Source: a virus. From it: 33,290 nt of DNA. The position numbers and the translations under genes are program-made. Positions 22,687 to 29,121 of the stretch are shown piece by piece. Position 1 is the stretch's first letter; every line of letters begins with the position of its first letter. The notes beneath the pieces are model-generated. The model made no database searches. It was not told where the DNA came from and was given only the letters and a program-made list of their open reading frames with translations. The stretch covers positions 1 through 33,290 of the IMG/VR virus record IMGVR_UViG_3300036652_002418; one strand, written 5' to 3'.

Positions 22687-22708
22687 GCCCTTGATTACGC
22701 GCAAGGGC
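22687..22708 (-). other. Stem-loop downstream of a tiny lysine-rich gene
   Basis: GCCCTTG, an 8-base loop and CAAGGGC form a 7-bp perfect stem. An alternative outer pairing, GTCGC (22684-22688) with GCGAC (22713-22717), could compete or extend it. There is no U-run. It lies about 25-35 bases after the stop codon of the 21-residue gene on the minus strand. Confidence 0.4.
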
Positions 22709-22741
22709 TCCCGCGACGCATATGAAATTATCTAAATTCTT

Positions 22742-22807
22742 TTAGTACTTAATTTTCTTTTCTGGTTTTTTCGTTGATTTCTTTGTTTCTTTTTCTTTTT
22801 TAGCCAT
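22742..22807 (-). CDS. Tiny lysine-rich peptide (21 residues), with open frame beyond its stop
   Basis: The ATG at 22807 has a very strong ribosome site (AAAGGAGGGACAC). The peptide MAKKEKETKKSTKKPEKKIK, plus Tyr, is more than half lysine and charged, and ends at TAA (22742-22744). The same frame then stays open for 38 sense codons to TAA at 22625. It is either a microprotein, or the first part of a longer protein whose first stop is read through or is a mutation. Confidence 0.45.
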   Translation of the reverse strand: MAKKEKETKKSTKKPEKKIKY

Positions 22808-22819
22808 GTGTCCCTCCTT

Positions 22820-23116
22820 TCAAATTAAATCCAGTTCAACTTGATCTCGATGAAGTTCAGCTAACCTTTTCATTATTGCCGAAGTCTGACTCACCTTACG
22901 GCACTTGTGAATGAGTGCAATTGTACGCTCAGTATATTCCTCAATGGATATTTTACCTTCTCGAAGAAGGAGATTCGGATCAGAGAACTCATCACCAATG
23001 ATTTTGTAAATGTATGGAACTACCATTATTCCCCTATGTACTTCACCGAATCGGTCCTTCACTTCCAAAGCATTGAGCTCCCTATCGATCATTTCGGTTG
23101 CCTTAATAAACGTCAT
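22820..23116 (-). CDS. Early protein of unknown function (98 residues)
   Basis: The ATG at 23116 overlaps the helicase stop. The product is mostly helical with mixed charge (FIKATEMIDRELNALEVKDR, then LLLREGKISIEEYTERTIAL). No membrane segment or known motif is seen. Its place directly after the helicase suggests a replication accessory, but this is only context. Confidence 0.6.
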   Translation of the reverse strand: MTFIKATEMIDRELNALEVKDRFGEVHRGIMVVPYIYKIIGDEFSDPNLLLREGKISIEEYTERTIALIHKCRKVSQTSAIMKRLAELHRDQVELDLI

Positions 23117-24027
23117 GCATACCCTTTTTCAACGTACTGAGTCCCGTGGTTGCTAAATACGATCGTCTTACCCACGTGACTTCCGCGCCTTCTCATCTTT
23201 TTGAGAGTCAGATCACGTTCGGAAGGATTTCTTCCATCAGTGGGCTTGGGGCGATTAAATAAGAAAACATTGTGAGCTTCCTGGACAGCCGTGCTTGAGC
23301 CTTTGATATCAAATTCACTTTCAATCCGAGATCCATCTGTCTTCTTCGGATGCATGACCATGATCACGTGAACATCAACTTGCTTACAAAAAATGATGAG
23401 CTCATGAATCACTCGGTCCATTTCAATCAACTGATCAGAAGCGCGTTTCACTTCCATGAAGAAATTGAGGTTATCGATCATGGCAATTTTGCAGCCCTTT
23501 TCTTTGACCATGTAAAGCAAGTCTTTTTTGAGCTGATGAATCGGCACGCGGTCCTCGTAAAGGCTGAACTCAATCGTGCCAGCAGTGAGAATCTCTTGAT
23601 GGTTATCGCAAATTCGAATCAACTCAGGCGCAGGCACCACTTCGCCAGTGTTCAAGTCTTTTCCGGCAAGCGCGGACAAGATGCGTTTCATGAAATCCGT
23701 GTGGCCCGTTTCAACGGACATCACGAAATGCTTTGTCTTTTGCTTCAGGAGATGAGCGGAAATATTCGCCAAGAATGTAGTTTTGCCAGCTCCAGTTGGA
23801 CCGCAAAAGATTGTAAATTCCCTCATGCGAAACCCTCCAGTCATCGCTGTCCAGATGGGCCATCCGTTTAGGGGAATCGCAGGAAACGGTTTTGCAAGCT
23901 CCGTCACCGCTTGCTCAAAAACCTCGTTCATGTTGAGAGCGAAAGGTGCTTTGGGAGCAGGCTCTTCCTCCTCGAGATAAGCGGGCAATTGGTTCAGATA
24001 TTCAAGAGAAAGAGATTCATGATGCAT
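23113..24027 (-). CDS. DnaB-type replicative helicase, RecA-like domain only
   Basis: The product has 304 residues. The C-terminal domain of DnaB helicases is visible: FTIFCGPTGAGKTTFLANIS (Walker A at residues 76-83), MSVETGHTDFMKRILSALAG (motif H1a), KIAMIDNLNFFM (Walker B), HVIMVMHPKKTDGSR (H3), and GSSTAVQEAHNVFLFNRPKP (H4 region). The DnaB N-terminal domain is missing and replaced by a short acidic leader, as in some phage helicases. It would unwind the fork after loading by the adjacent initiator. It overlaps that gene by 11 bases. Confidence 0.85.
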   Translation of the reverse strand: MHHESLSLEYLNQLPAYLEEEEPAPKAPFALNMNEVFEQAVTELAKPFPAIPLNGWPIWTAMTGGFRMREFTIFCGPTGAGKTTFLANISAHLLKQKTKHFVMSVETGHTDFMKRILSALAGKDLNTGEVVPAPELIRICDNHQEILTAGTIEFSLYEDRVPIHQLKKDLLYMVKEKGCKIAMIDNLNFFMEVKRASDQLIEMDRVIHELIIFCKQVDVHVIMVMHPKKTDGSRIESEFDIKGSSTAVQEAHNVFLFNRPKPTDGRNPSERDLTLKKMRRRGSHVGKTIVFSNHGTQYVEKGYA

Positions 24028-24829
24028 TTGCGTGCTCCTGTTGCAGGTCGTCTACTGTTTTTAGTTTCGCGGAGGGAACAGTCACCGTGCAGGGAATGGT
24101 TTTTCGGTGCTGCTCCCATCCGCGAGAAAGCCAACCCCCAAGAAAGCGCGCCAATTTCTTTTTGGGAGCCCTCTTCGGGTTGACTTCAATCCAATTCATC
24201 GCCTTGAGAAATTCCGATCGAATCCACCCAGGATCAGTGTAGAGCTTGATCCAGCGTCTCTGGGTGGATTGTGAGACGGGCTTCAAGAAAGCTTCGATCT
24301 CAGAATCTCCTGAGAACTCCGGGATTATTCCCTCTTCGCTTGCGTCTTTTTCTTCTTGAGTATCCGAGTCAGGTTCGCCGTCGGCACTGGCGTCGGAAAA
24401 TTCGTCAGAATTTTCGGCGACCGTGCATACATGTATTTCGTTCGTCTCGTCCGTCCGTCCGTCCGTAGCGTGACGTGCACGTAACGTCGGCGTAACGTCC
24501 TCGTTACGTGGTGGTAATGTTACCCGTACGCACTCCAATTCTATGAGTTTCGCAATGGCAGAGTTGACATCCCGCTCATCGAGTCTGCCGATTCTTTCCG
24601 CATGACGCAGGTTCAATCTTACCGCTCCGCATTGCTTCTTGGAACACATCGAAAGCAGATAGATGAAGAACAGGAGTTCCGAATGACTAAAGTCAAAGAA
24701 GTTCGGGTCCTCGAAAAGTGAGTTTTGAAGTCGAAACCAATTCGAAGCCTTGATGTCTTTACGCGGGTTGTATTTCTCCCATTTGATTATCTCAAGCGTT
24801 GCCCCGTCAAAGATGATGTCCTTTGCCAT
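24017..24829 (-). CDS. Replication initiator / helicase-loader-like protein, carrying the candidate origin
   Basis: The product has 270 residues. Residues 10-105 (EIIKWEKYNPRKDIKASNWF, then FFDFSHSELLFFIYLLSMCS, and INSAIAKLIELEC-type NSAIAKLIELECVRV) look like the winged-helix N-terminal domain of phage replisome organizers. An acidic low-complexity linker (residues 110-180) follows, then a C-terminal domain with STQRRWIKLYTDPGWIRSEF and FLGGWLSRGWEQH, similar to DnaT/DnaD-like loader ends. It precedes the helicase gene with overlap. An 11-bp iteron array lies inside its linker-coding DNA, as in lambda O. Confidence 0.72.
   Translation of the reverse strand: MAKDIIFDGATLEIIKWEKYNPRKDIKASNWFRLQNSLFEDPNFFDFSHSELLFFIYLLSMCSKKQCGAVRLNLRHAERIGRLDERDVNSAIAKLIELECVRVTLPPRNEDVTPTLRARHATDGRTDETNEIHVCTVAENSDEFSDASADGEPDSDTQEEKDASEEGIIPEFSGDSEIEAFLKPVSQSTQRRWIKLYTDPGWIRSEFLKAMNWIEVNPKRAPKKKLARFLGGWLSRGWEQHRKTIPCTVTVPSAKLKTVDDLQQEHANAS
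24449..24466 (+). repeat. GTCC tetranucleotide run
   Basis: Four tandem GTCC units plus GT occur directly beside the iteron array. On the coding strand they encode part of a TDGRTDET segment, so codon repetition does not explain a 4-base period. Confidence 0.7.
24469..24519 (+). other. 11-bp iteron array, candidate phage replication origin
   Basis: CGTGACG (24469), CGTAACG (24480), CGTAACG (24491) and CGTTACG (24502) occur exactly every 11 bases, with a degenerate fifth copy GGTAATG at 24513. The palindrome ACGTGCACGT (24473-24482) overlaps the first units. The 11-base spacing is about one helical turn and is not a multiple of three, so it is a DNA-level signal rather than a protein repeat. 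The position inside the initiator gene parallels lambdoid origins. Confidence 0.6.
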
Positions 24830-24946
24830 CCCCGTTGTCCCCCACTCTCATGATGTGAATAGATCCAGCCTTTCGGTCCGCTTCGGAACCGGCCCCTAGG
24901 TGGATCCTGCCTTTGTTGAATTGATTGTGATTTGCGTAAAATCGAC

Positions 24947-24975
24947 TTGTGGAAGTTTTCACAAAATTTCCACAA
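24947..24975. repeat. Inverted repeat TTGTGGAA ... TTCCACAA
   Basis: A perfect 8-bp inverted repeat with a 13-base spacer lies in the non-coding 318-base stretch between the initiator and integrase genes. It overlaps the left candidate integrase arm site. Confidence 0.6.
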
Positions 24976-24976
24976 A
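24956..24976 (+). other. Candidate integrase arm-type site, left
   Basis: The 21 bases TTTTCACAAAATTTCCACAAA match 19 of 21 bases at 25177-25197 in the same orientation. The two copies flank the tRNA-derived attP core at about 105 and 47 bases. Arm-site function is inferred from symmetry around the core. Confidence 0.45.
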
Positions 24977-25081
24977 TTGAGGGTCGGAAATGAACGTATT
25001 TCGACGTATCCGTCCGTGCTAAGCCGTATTCGTTTAATTTGGGTTTTTCTGAATGATTCCGTGTAGATGAGGTCTAGAATT

Positions 25082-25130
25082 TGGTCGGGGCGGCGAGATT
25101 CGAACTCACGACCCCTTGCTCCCAAAGCAA
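25082..25130 (-). other. attP core: 3' part of a tRNA-Pro(TGG) gene
   Basis: On the minus strand the 49 bases give the anticodon loop TTTGGGA, the 3' side of its stem, variable loop GGGTC, T stem-loop GTGAG-TTCGAAT-CTCGC, acceptor strand CGCCCCG, A and CCA. The 5' half of a tRNA is absent, so this is not a functional tRNA gene. It is the identity segment by which the phage integrates into the host tRNA and restores its 3' end. It lies 17 bases beyond the integrase stop. Confidence 0.85.
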
Positions 25131-25147
25131 TCATGCACCCCTGGAAT

Positions 25148-26272
25148 TTACCGGGTATTTTCATGATTTTGCACCTTTTTCACAAATTTTCCACGAAACA
25201 CATTCCTGAACTGATCCCTCATTTCAGTTTCGATATGGGCATATACGCGTCTTATCGTTGGCTCCGATGCGCCTACAATTTTACGAACAGCAACTTCCGG
25301 CATCCCTGCTTTGAGCATATTCGTAATCGCAGTGTGTCTTAGATCGTGGAAGCGCAACTGCAATTTTGCCGCTTCTCTTACTTTCTTCCAATGATGCCGA
25401 TTATCGTCTTGAGGCTCATTAGGATCGATTGGCTGCCCTTGGATATTGGTGTACCAAGCCGGGAATAGGTAATCGCCTGGTGCCTCATCATAGGCGATCT
25501 TTAAAAGCGAGAATACATCTTCTGCTATTGGGATAGGAACTTCTCTAGGGCGTCTAATCTTAAGCCTGTTTGGATCGAGGTTAATCTCGCGCTTACCCAG
25601 GTCAATCTCATCCTTCCGTAGGTGAAGAATTTCTGAGATCCTCATACCCATATAGACAGCCATCATAACCTGCAAATAAAGCCTCGGGTATTTTGACGCG
25701 GCTGTAAGAAGTCTAGCTATCTCTTCGTCTGCCAAATATTTACCGACAGGTTCATATGCTTCATTGAGTTCGAAGTCCTTCTTCGTGAAAATCTTCTTTA
25801 GCCATCCCTTATTCGATGCGCGCTTCAATGTCATGACAAGGTAGCGCCTATCGTGGGCGAGCTTCCGTTCTTTTTTCGATTTTTGATCGAGTTGATACTC
25901 TGCCCACACCTCTTCGTAGTGACGCTCCATCCTGTCTATAAACGGGCAATTCTTTTCGAACCAATGTCTCAAATGGCCATCGATAATGAACTTAGCTTGT
26001 TGATAAGTGCTTTCATGCTTAGTCGATTGAATCTTAAGAACGAGATCGAAGGCTTCGCCGAACCGATATCGCTTCTTCGTGTCCAAGTGAAAGCCATCAA
26101 CGCCCATCGCAGCTGCAATTATTTTCTGCGCACGATCCTTTGCTAGCTTGAAACTCTTGGTCTTCAAACTTCTTTCGTGAAACCGCCCTTGAACCGTTCC
26201 CCTGAAGTAGAAAGTTTTATTGGCGGAATGAAGCTTAATTTGAGGATGTTCAGTCTCTAAGTATCTACTCAT
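25148..26272 (-). CDS. int: Tyrosine-type site-specific integrase
   Basis: The product has 374 residues. An N-terminal arm-binding-like region (FRGTVQGRFHERSLKTKSFK) and SAM-like core-binding domain (residues 70-160) are followed by the catalytic domain. Catalytic residues are R211 (YMGMRISEILHLR), H309 and R312 (FHDLRHTAI), and the nucleophile Y344 (TIRRVYAHIE). It would recombine attP with the host tRNA-Pro gene. The start overlaps the excisionase stop by 4 bases. The gene ends beside the attP core, the usual layout. Confidence 0.93.
   Translation of the reverse strand: MSRYLETEHPQIKLHSANKTFYFRGTVQGRFHERSLKTKSFKLAKDRAQKIIAAAMGVDGFHLDTKKRYRFGEAFDLVLKIQSTKHESTYQQAKFIIDGHLRHWFEKNCPFIDRMERHYEEVWAEYQLDQKSKKERKLAHDRRYLVMTLKRASNKGWLKKIFTKKDFELNEAYEPVGKYLADEEIARLLTAASKYPRLYLQVMMAVYMGMRISEILHLRKDEIDLGKREINLDPNRLKIRRPREVPIPIAEDVFSLLKIAYDEAPGDYLFPAWYTNIQGQPIDPNEPQDDNRHHWKKVREAAKLQLRFHDLRHTAITNMLKAGMPEVAVRKIVGASEPTIRRVYAHIETEMRDQFRNVFRGKFVKKVQNHENTR
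25177..25197 (+). other. Candidate integrase arm-type site, right
   Basis: The 21 bases starting TTTTCACAAATTTTCCACGA are 19/21 identical to 24956-24976. This copy lies inside the 3' end of the integrase gene. Confidence 0.45.
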
Positions 26273-26487
26273 GCGGCAAAATCATCTCCTGGCTCACAAA
26301 TTCTGTCTTCTAGGTATTCATCCAAATCAACGACGCGGTAACCAATCTTGCCATCGAGATCGACCCACCGAGGCCCTTTAGGAGTTGATTGTTTCCGCCA
26401 GTCCTCAAGTGTCCTATGGCTGATAATACCCAAGTATGCCGCAGCCTCTTTTGTATTTAAAACCCGTTTTTTTACTTCTGTACTCAT
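26269..26487 (-). CDS. Excisionase-like HTH protein
   Basis: The ATG at 26487 (MSTEVKKRVLNTKEAAAYLG) has a strong ribosome site, GGGGGGAGAAG, so upstream in-frame codons are not used. The 72-residue product is a MerR-type/helix-turn-helix-17 winged helix: NTKEAAAYLGIISHRTLEDW, then YRVVDLDEYLEDR. It is co-transcribed with and overlaps int by 4 bases, which suggests a recombination directionality factor. A general HTH regulator is the alternative. Confidence 0.8.
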   Translation of the reverse strand: MSTEVKKRVLNTKEAAAYLGIISHRTLEDWRKQSTPKGPRWVDLDGKIGYRVVDLDEYLEDRICEPGDDFAA

Positions 26488-26576
26488 TCTCTTCTCCCCC
26501 CAAGAATAAACTCTCCAGTGTGAGAGGAAGTTCCGATCCGTGGACCATTCCCTATGAAAACTTATCTCTCTAATTA

Positions 26577-26655
26577 GCGCGGGCCGCGGCGGCATCTTTC
26601 GCTCCGGCTGGTATTCACGGACTCACCCGCGCCGCCGCATGGTCAGCCGGAGCGA
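26577..26655. other. GC-rich segment with crossing inverted repeats (possible pseudoknot RNA)
   Basis: TCGCTCCGGCTG (26599-26610) pairs perfectly with CAGCCGGAGCGA (26644-26655). GCGGCGGC (26586-26593) pairs with GCCGCCGC (26631-26638). The two helices interlock. GCGCGGG (26577-26583) can also pair with CCCGCGC (26626-26632). The block is far more GC-rich than its surroundings and lies in the 155-base gap before the excisionase gene. It could be a transcript end structure, structured RNA or DNA site. Confidence 0.5.
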
Positions 26656-26882
26656 TCAGATTCCGGCTTGCCCAAACATTTCCATTCCGATTCTACTTCT
26701 AACGCTGATTTGCTCCATACGTATCCCTCGTGGTCGAGGCCAAAAACATAATTTACATTCGCACAAATAAAGAACATTTTTGATTTTGTTTTTTCCGGAA
26801 CGCTTTGTTGTTGTTCATTCATAGCTGCTGCCTCGTCTTGTTCTTGCTCAGCTCGTGTCATCAATCTTGGAAACCACGTCAT
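26643..26882 (-). CDS. Small protein of unknown function (79 residues)
   Basis: The ATG at 26882, with GAGG upstream, is preferred because an upstream start would overlap the SSB-like gene. The product starts MTWFPRLMTRAEQEQDEAAA, has a Gln-rich linker, and then a beta-rich segment (MFFICANVNYVFGLDHEGYV followed by WSKSALEVESEW). The second half resembles short phage proteins with a Trp/Val-rich beta unit. Its function is unknown. The stop lies inside the GC-rich inverted repeat. Confidence 0.6.
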   Translation of the reverse strand: MTWFPRLMTRAEQEQDEAAAMNEQQQSVPEKTKSKMFFICANVNYVFGLDHEGYVWSKSALEVESEWKCLGKPESDRSG

Positions 26883-26886
26883 AAAC

Positions 26887-27363
26887 TTACGCCTCAACCG
26901 CCTGTTCAACCTTTTCTGCGCAAAGGGCAAGGAGCTCTACTTCATCGATCTTTGCTTTCATCTCCTTAGTCAAAGCTTCATTTGTTCTTGGAAAGAAATG
27001 ATATTTCGTATTTTGCTTAAGACCTTGGCGAGTGATATCGATGAATGTCTTTGCAAGATCTACCTTGCGATCAAGTCCAGTGAGAAGATCATAGGTTTCT
27101 CCGCCGCCTTCAAAAATTTTTGATACCCACTGACCGTTAATTGTGGTTATGAAATTAATTCTAAAACGAAACGAAGGATAATTTTCAGGATCCACTTTGC
27201 AGATTGAGCAATCCTCACCTAGGCACTCAGTGCTTCGATTATTCGTCCAATGTCTTTTGAACGTATAGATCTCGCCGCTAAAGATCCCTGTCGCTTCTTC
27301 TTTGTCTCGCAGCTGCAAGAAATTATCTTTTCCTAATCCTTTTGGTCTTGGCGTAAATAACAT
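26887..27363 (-). CDS. Single-stranded DNA-binding protein, gp32-like (zinc-containing OB fold)
   Basis: The product has 158 residues. The pattern EEATGIFSGEIYTFKRHW, then STECLGEDCSICK (H38, C47, C52, C55) and FRFRINFITTINGQW resembles phage SSB-like proteins with a structural zinc in an OB fold, as in T4 gp32. The C-terminus is acidic/helical (KIDEVELLALCAEKVEQAVE), fitting protein partners. It sits between the PD-(D/E)XK nuclease and other replication genes. Direct evidence is the motif only. Confidence 0.65.
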   Translation of the reverse strand: MLFTPRPKGLGKDNFLQLRDKEEATGIFSGEIYTFKRHWTNNRSTECLGEDCSICKVDPENYPSFRFRINFITTINGQWVSKIFEGGGETYDLLTGLDRKVDLAKTFIDITRQGLKQNTKYHFFPRTNEALTKEMKAKIDEVELLALCAEKVEQAVEA

Positions 27364-27378
27364 ACTCTTTCCCTCTTT

Positions 27379-28269
27379 TTATGCCTCTTCTAATACAACA
27401 GCTTCTTCGCTCGGCACTTTCGAAGAAACCAAACTTGATTGATACTGAGTGCAGAATCTCGAGACCGCACAATATGAATTGCAACGCACATTCATTCCAG
27501 GGCGACGAACCACATAAAGATTCCTATCGAACCCCATATGCGCTCTTGCTTCATTTTCCTTGGAATGGAGTTTGACCGCAGTCTTTCTCCCTATCTTCAT
27601 CACTGCCCACACGTCAGGGCGAGCCCATCGATCATCGGGAGTGCATTCAGGAAGTTCAGAAGAGATCCTTGCTTGCTGATGAAGAATCACTCTCTCACGC
27701 ATGAATTGATCTGCGCGGTCTAGACTCCAAAGTGGAATATTCATATTTACAACTTGAGATTGTGGATAAGTTGGATCGCGCTCGGCTTCCATCTTAGACC
27801 AGTCGCGAAGGATGGCTATCACTTGAAGTTTCTCAACTTTGTGTCCATGGTGTCTCAAGATGACTGAGTAGAGATTCAGTTGTTTTTCCCATTCTTCAAG
27901 GTCACCCTTGATCACCTTCCAGACTGAAGTCACTTTGTAATCAAGTAGAATCCCATCTTCTTCATAAACATCCATACCACCTGAAACGATCCAACCTTCG
28001 ATTGGGATGGAAAGACGCCTTTCGGCGATAGCTATACGATTGGCTCGCTCTAAGATGGTATGGATGGATTGGCCAAGGAGAGACCAAATTCGATCGCTGG
28101 CGTCTTCTTGGATCTCATGCTCGTGTTGTTTTTCTAAAACTGCGATTCGAGGAGGTCTAAGTAGACCAGTGACGCTAATGTCTGCATCACCTTTTGAATA
28201 ACTATCATTCGCCACTGCATCAACGATTGCTTGTGGGAGCTCGGCTCGGTTTGTAAGTGGAGGTCTCAT
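27379..28269 (-). CDS. PD-(D/E)XK nuclease, Cas4/RecB-like
   Basis: The product has 296 residues. The core shows WIVSGGMDVYEEDGILLDYK, i.e. the GGxD and (L)DYK signatures of the PD-(D/E)XK fold, after an N-terminal helical region (LLGQSIHTILERA). QLNLYSVILRHHGHKVEKLQ matches motif IV (QLxLY). The C-terminal cysteines (RCNSYCAVSRFC) could complete an iron-sulfur site as in Cas4/AddB-like nucleases. It would process DNA ends in phage replication or recombination together with the SSB-like protein. The ribosome site is GGGAGGGATAGATA. Confidence 0.8.
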   Translation of the reverse strand: MRPPLTNRAELPQAIVDAVANDSYSKGDADISVTGLLRPPRIAVLEKQHEHEIQEDASDRIWSLLGQSIHTILERANRIAIAERRLSIPIEGWIVSGGMDVYEEDGILLDYKVTSVWKVIKGDLEEWEKQLNLYSVILRHHGHKVEKLQVIAILRDWSKMEAERDPTYPQSQVVNMNIPLWSLDRADQFMRERVILHQQARISSELPECTPDDRWARPDVWAVMKIGRKTAVKLHSKENEARAHMGFDRNLYVVRRPGMNVRCNSYCAVSRFCTQYQSSLVSSKVPSEEAVVLEEA

Positions 28270-28631
28270 TATCTATCCCTCCCGTAATCTTCATCCATGA
28301 AATCAGAAATGTGCCTGCCGCATTCTTGGCATTCACCGCATTCGATATCGTCATGTGGGCAATCGTCATGGCACTCTTCACAGACTTGAGTTCCGTTTGG
28401 TTGGGTAACCGTTGCATCTTGATTACAGTGTTCACATTTGAGTATTGGGCTTTCTTCCATCTTGGCGATTGCAGCTCGTACCGCTTTCAACTGTCCACTA
28501 TCGACAGAAAGCGTGTTCCCACATTGACATTCAAAGAATGCGAGATTCAATTCCTCGCTACTTCGAGTTGTTGGTAAATCGCTAAGCAGATAAGTGCGGC
28601 TACAGCATGGACATGTGCACGTCGGATACAT
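28269..28631 (-). CDS. Multi-cysteine zinc-ribbon protein
   Basis: The product has 120 residues with about sixteen cysteines in paired CxxC-type arrangements: CTCPCC near the start, FFECQCGN, LKCEHCNQ, QVCEECHDDCPHDD, and ECGECQECGRHI. This implies two to four zinc sites. It is the first gene of the recombination operon, with its own strong ribosome site GGGAGGGAAG. It may bind nucleic acid or polymerase, but the sequence alone does not show which. Confidence 0.7.
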   Translation of the reverse strand: MYPTCTCPCCSRTYLLSDLPTTRSSEELNLAFFECQCGNTLSVDSGQLKAVRAAIAKMEESPILKCEHCNQDATVTQPNGTQVCEECHDDCPHDDIECGECQECGRHISDFMDEDYGRDR

Positions 28632-28657
28632 AATTTACTTCCCTCCCAAAAAAACTT

Positions 28658-28759
28658 TTACCTGACGCTTGTGAAATTGACGCACATGTGCCAAATCATT
28701 AAACTTCGAAGGAAGAGTGTGTAGTTTAGGTTGATCGCTTTATTGACGCAATTTTTCAT
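28658..28759 (-). CDS. Very short open frame with strong ribosome site (33 residues)
   Basis: The ATG at 28759 is preceded by GGGAGGGAAGAGAC, nearly the same leader as the zinc-ribbon gene. The product (MKNCVNKAINLNYTLFLRSL, then MIWHMCVNF and SVR) has no recognised family. It may be a leader peptide for the early operon. The 175-base stretch between the HTH and zinc-ribbon genes otherwise holds no gene. Confidence 0.4.
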   Translation of the reverse strand: MKNCVNKAINLNYTLFLRSLMIWHMCVNFTSVR

Positions 28760-28806
28760 GTCTCTTCCCTCCCAAAAGAATGAACACCCTTATTGACTCG
28801 TTGTGA

Positions 28807-29046
28807 TTACGTGCGTAATTTGTTTTGTTTAGAACTTGCTGCTGTTCCTATGATCTCTGCTCGTATTTTTGACTCGAGCCGGTTCAAAGCTTGTTCTAAG
28901 GCAAGCAGAAACGGTCGTCCAGGTGACTTTGTTTTACCGGAAAGGAAACGGGAGATGGTGCTTCGATGCACGCCCATTTCATCAGCTAGCTCAGCATTGC
29001 TAGCACGCAGTCTTTTCATTTTATCTTTAACCAAGCGGCTCATCAT
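28807..29046 (-). CDS. HTH repressor/Cro-like regulator (early-operon side of the switch)
   Basis: The product has 79 residues from the ATG at 29046; a longer in-frame start at 29088 would run through the promoter. The HTH is clear: ASNAELADEMGVHRSTISRF followed by LSGKTKSPGRP. A helical C-terminus (LLALEQALNRLESKIRAEII) could dimerize. TTGCAA-17-TATATT lies just upstream and would start the message almost at this ATG, so it may be leaderless. Divergent from the second HTH gene, it is the Cro or CI partner of the switch. Which one cannot be decided. Confidence 0.72.
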   Translation of the reverse strand: MMSRLVKDKMKRLRASNAELADEMGVHRSTISRFLSGKTKSPGRPFLLALEQALNRLESKIRAEIIGTAASSKQNKLRT

Positions 29047-29053
29047 GTATTTG

Positions 29054-29082
29054 AATATACCCGAATTGGGTGCTATTTGCAA
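29054..29082 (-). promoter_or_regulatory. Promoter and operator of the minus-strand HTH gene
   Basis: The minus strand reads TTGCAA (29082-29077), a 17-base spacer, and TATATT (29059-29054), a good sigma-70 fit. The near-palindrome ACCCAATTCGGGT lies inside the spacer (29059-29071), a natural repressor site. A predicted start near 29047 leaves almost no leader. Confidence 0.6.
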
Positions 29083-29121
29083 CGTCAAAATGCATACACT
29101 TTGTATATTGCAAGGTGCTAG

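Noticed and set aside
24449-24530. CRISPR-like short repeats
   Set aside because: The units are 4 and 11 bases with no spacers, and there are no cas genes. They fit an origin array better.
25082-25158. Complete tRNA-Pro gene
   Set aside because: Only the anticodon loop and 3' half are tRNA-like. The expected 5' acceptor and D arm are absent, so it is an attP core.
24787-25164. Open frame of 125 codons on the minus strand across the attP region
   Set aside because: Part of it is just translation of the tRNA fragment and the rest is low in coding character. It overlaps the initiator and integrase ends and has no ribosome site.
26586-26670. Hammerhead ribozyme (CTGAT ... GAAA around a long stem, minus strand)
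   Set aside because: The conserved CUGANGA core is not intact (CTGATCG), the remaining two helices do not pair, and CTGAT is part of a coding sequence.
28807-29088. Longer form of the minus-strand HTH protein (start at 29088)
   Set aside because: It would place the -10/-35 boxes and operator inside the coding region. The ATG at 29046 matches the predicted transcript start.
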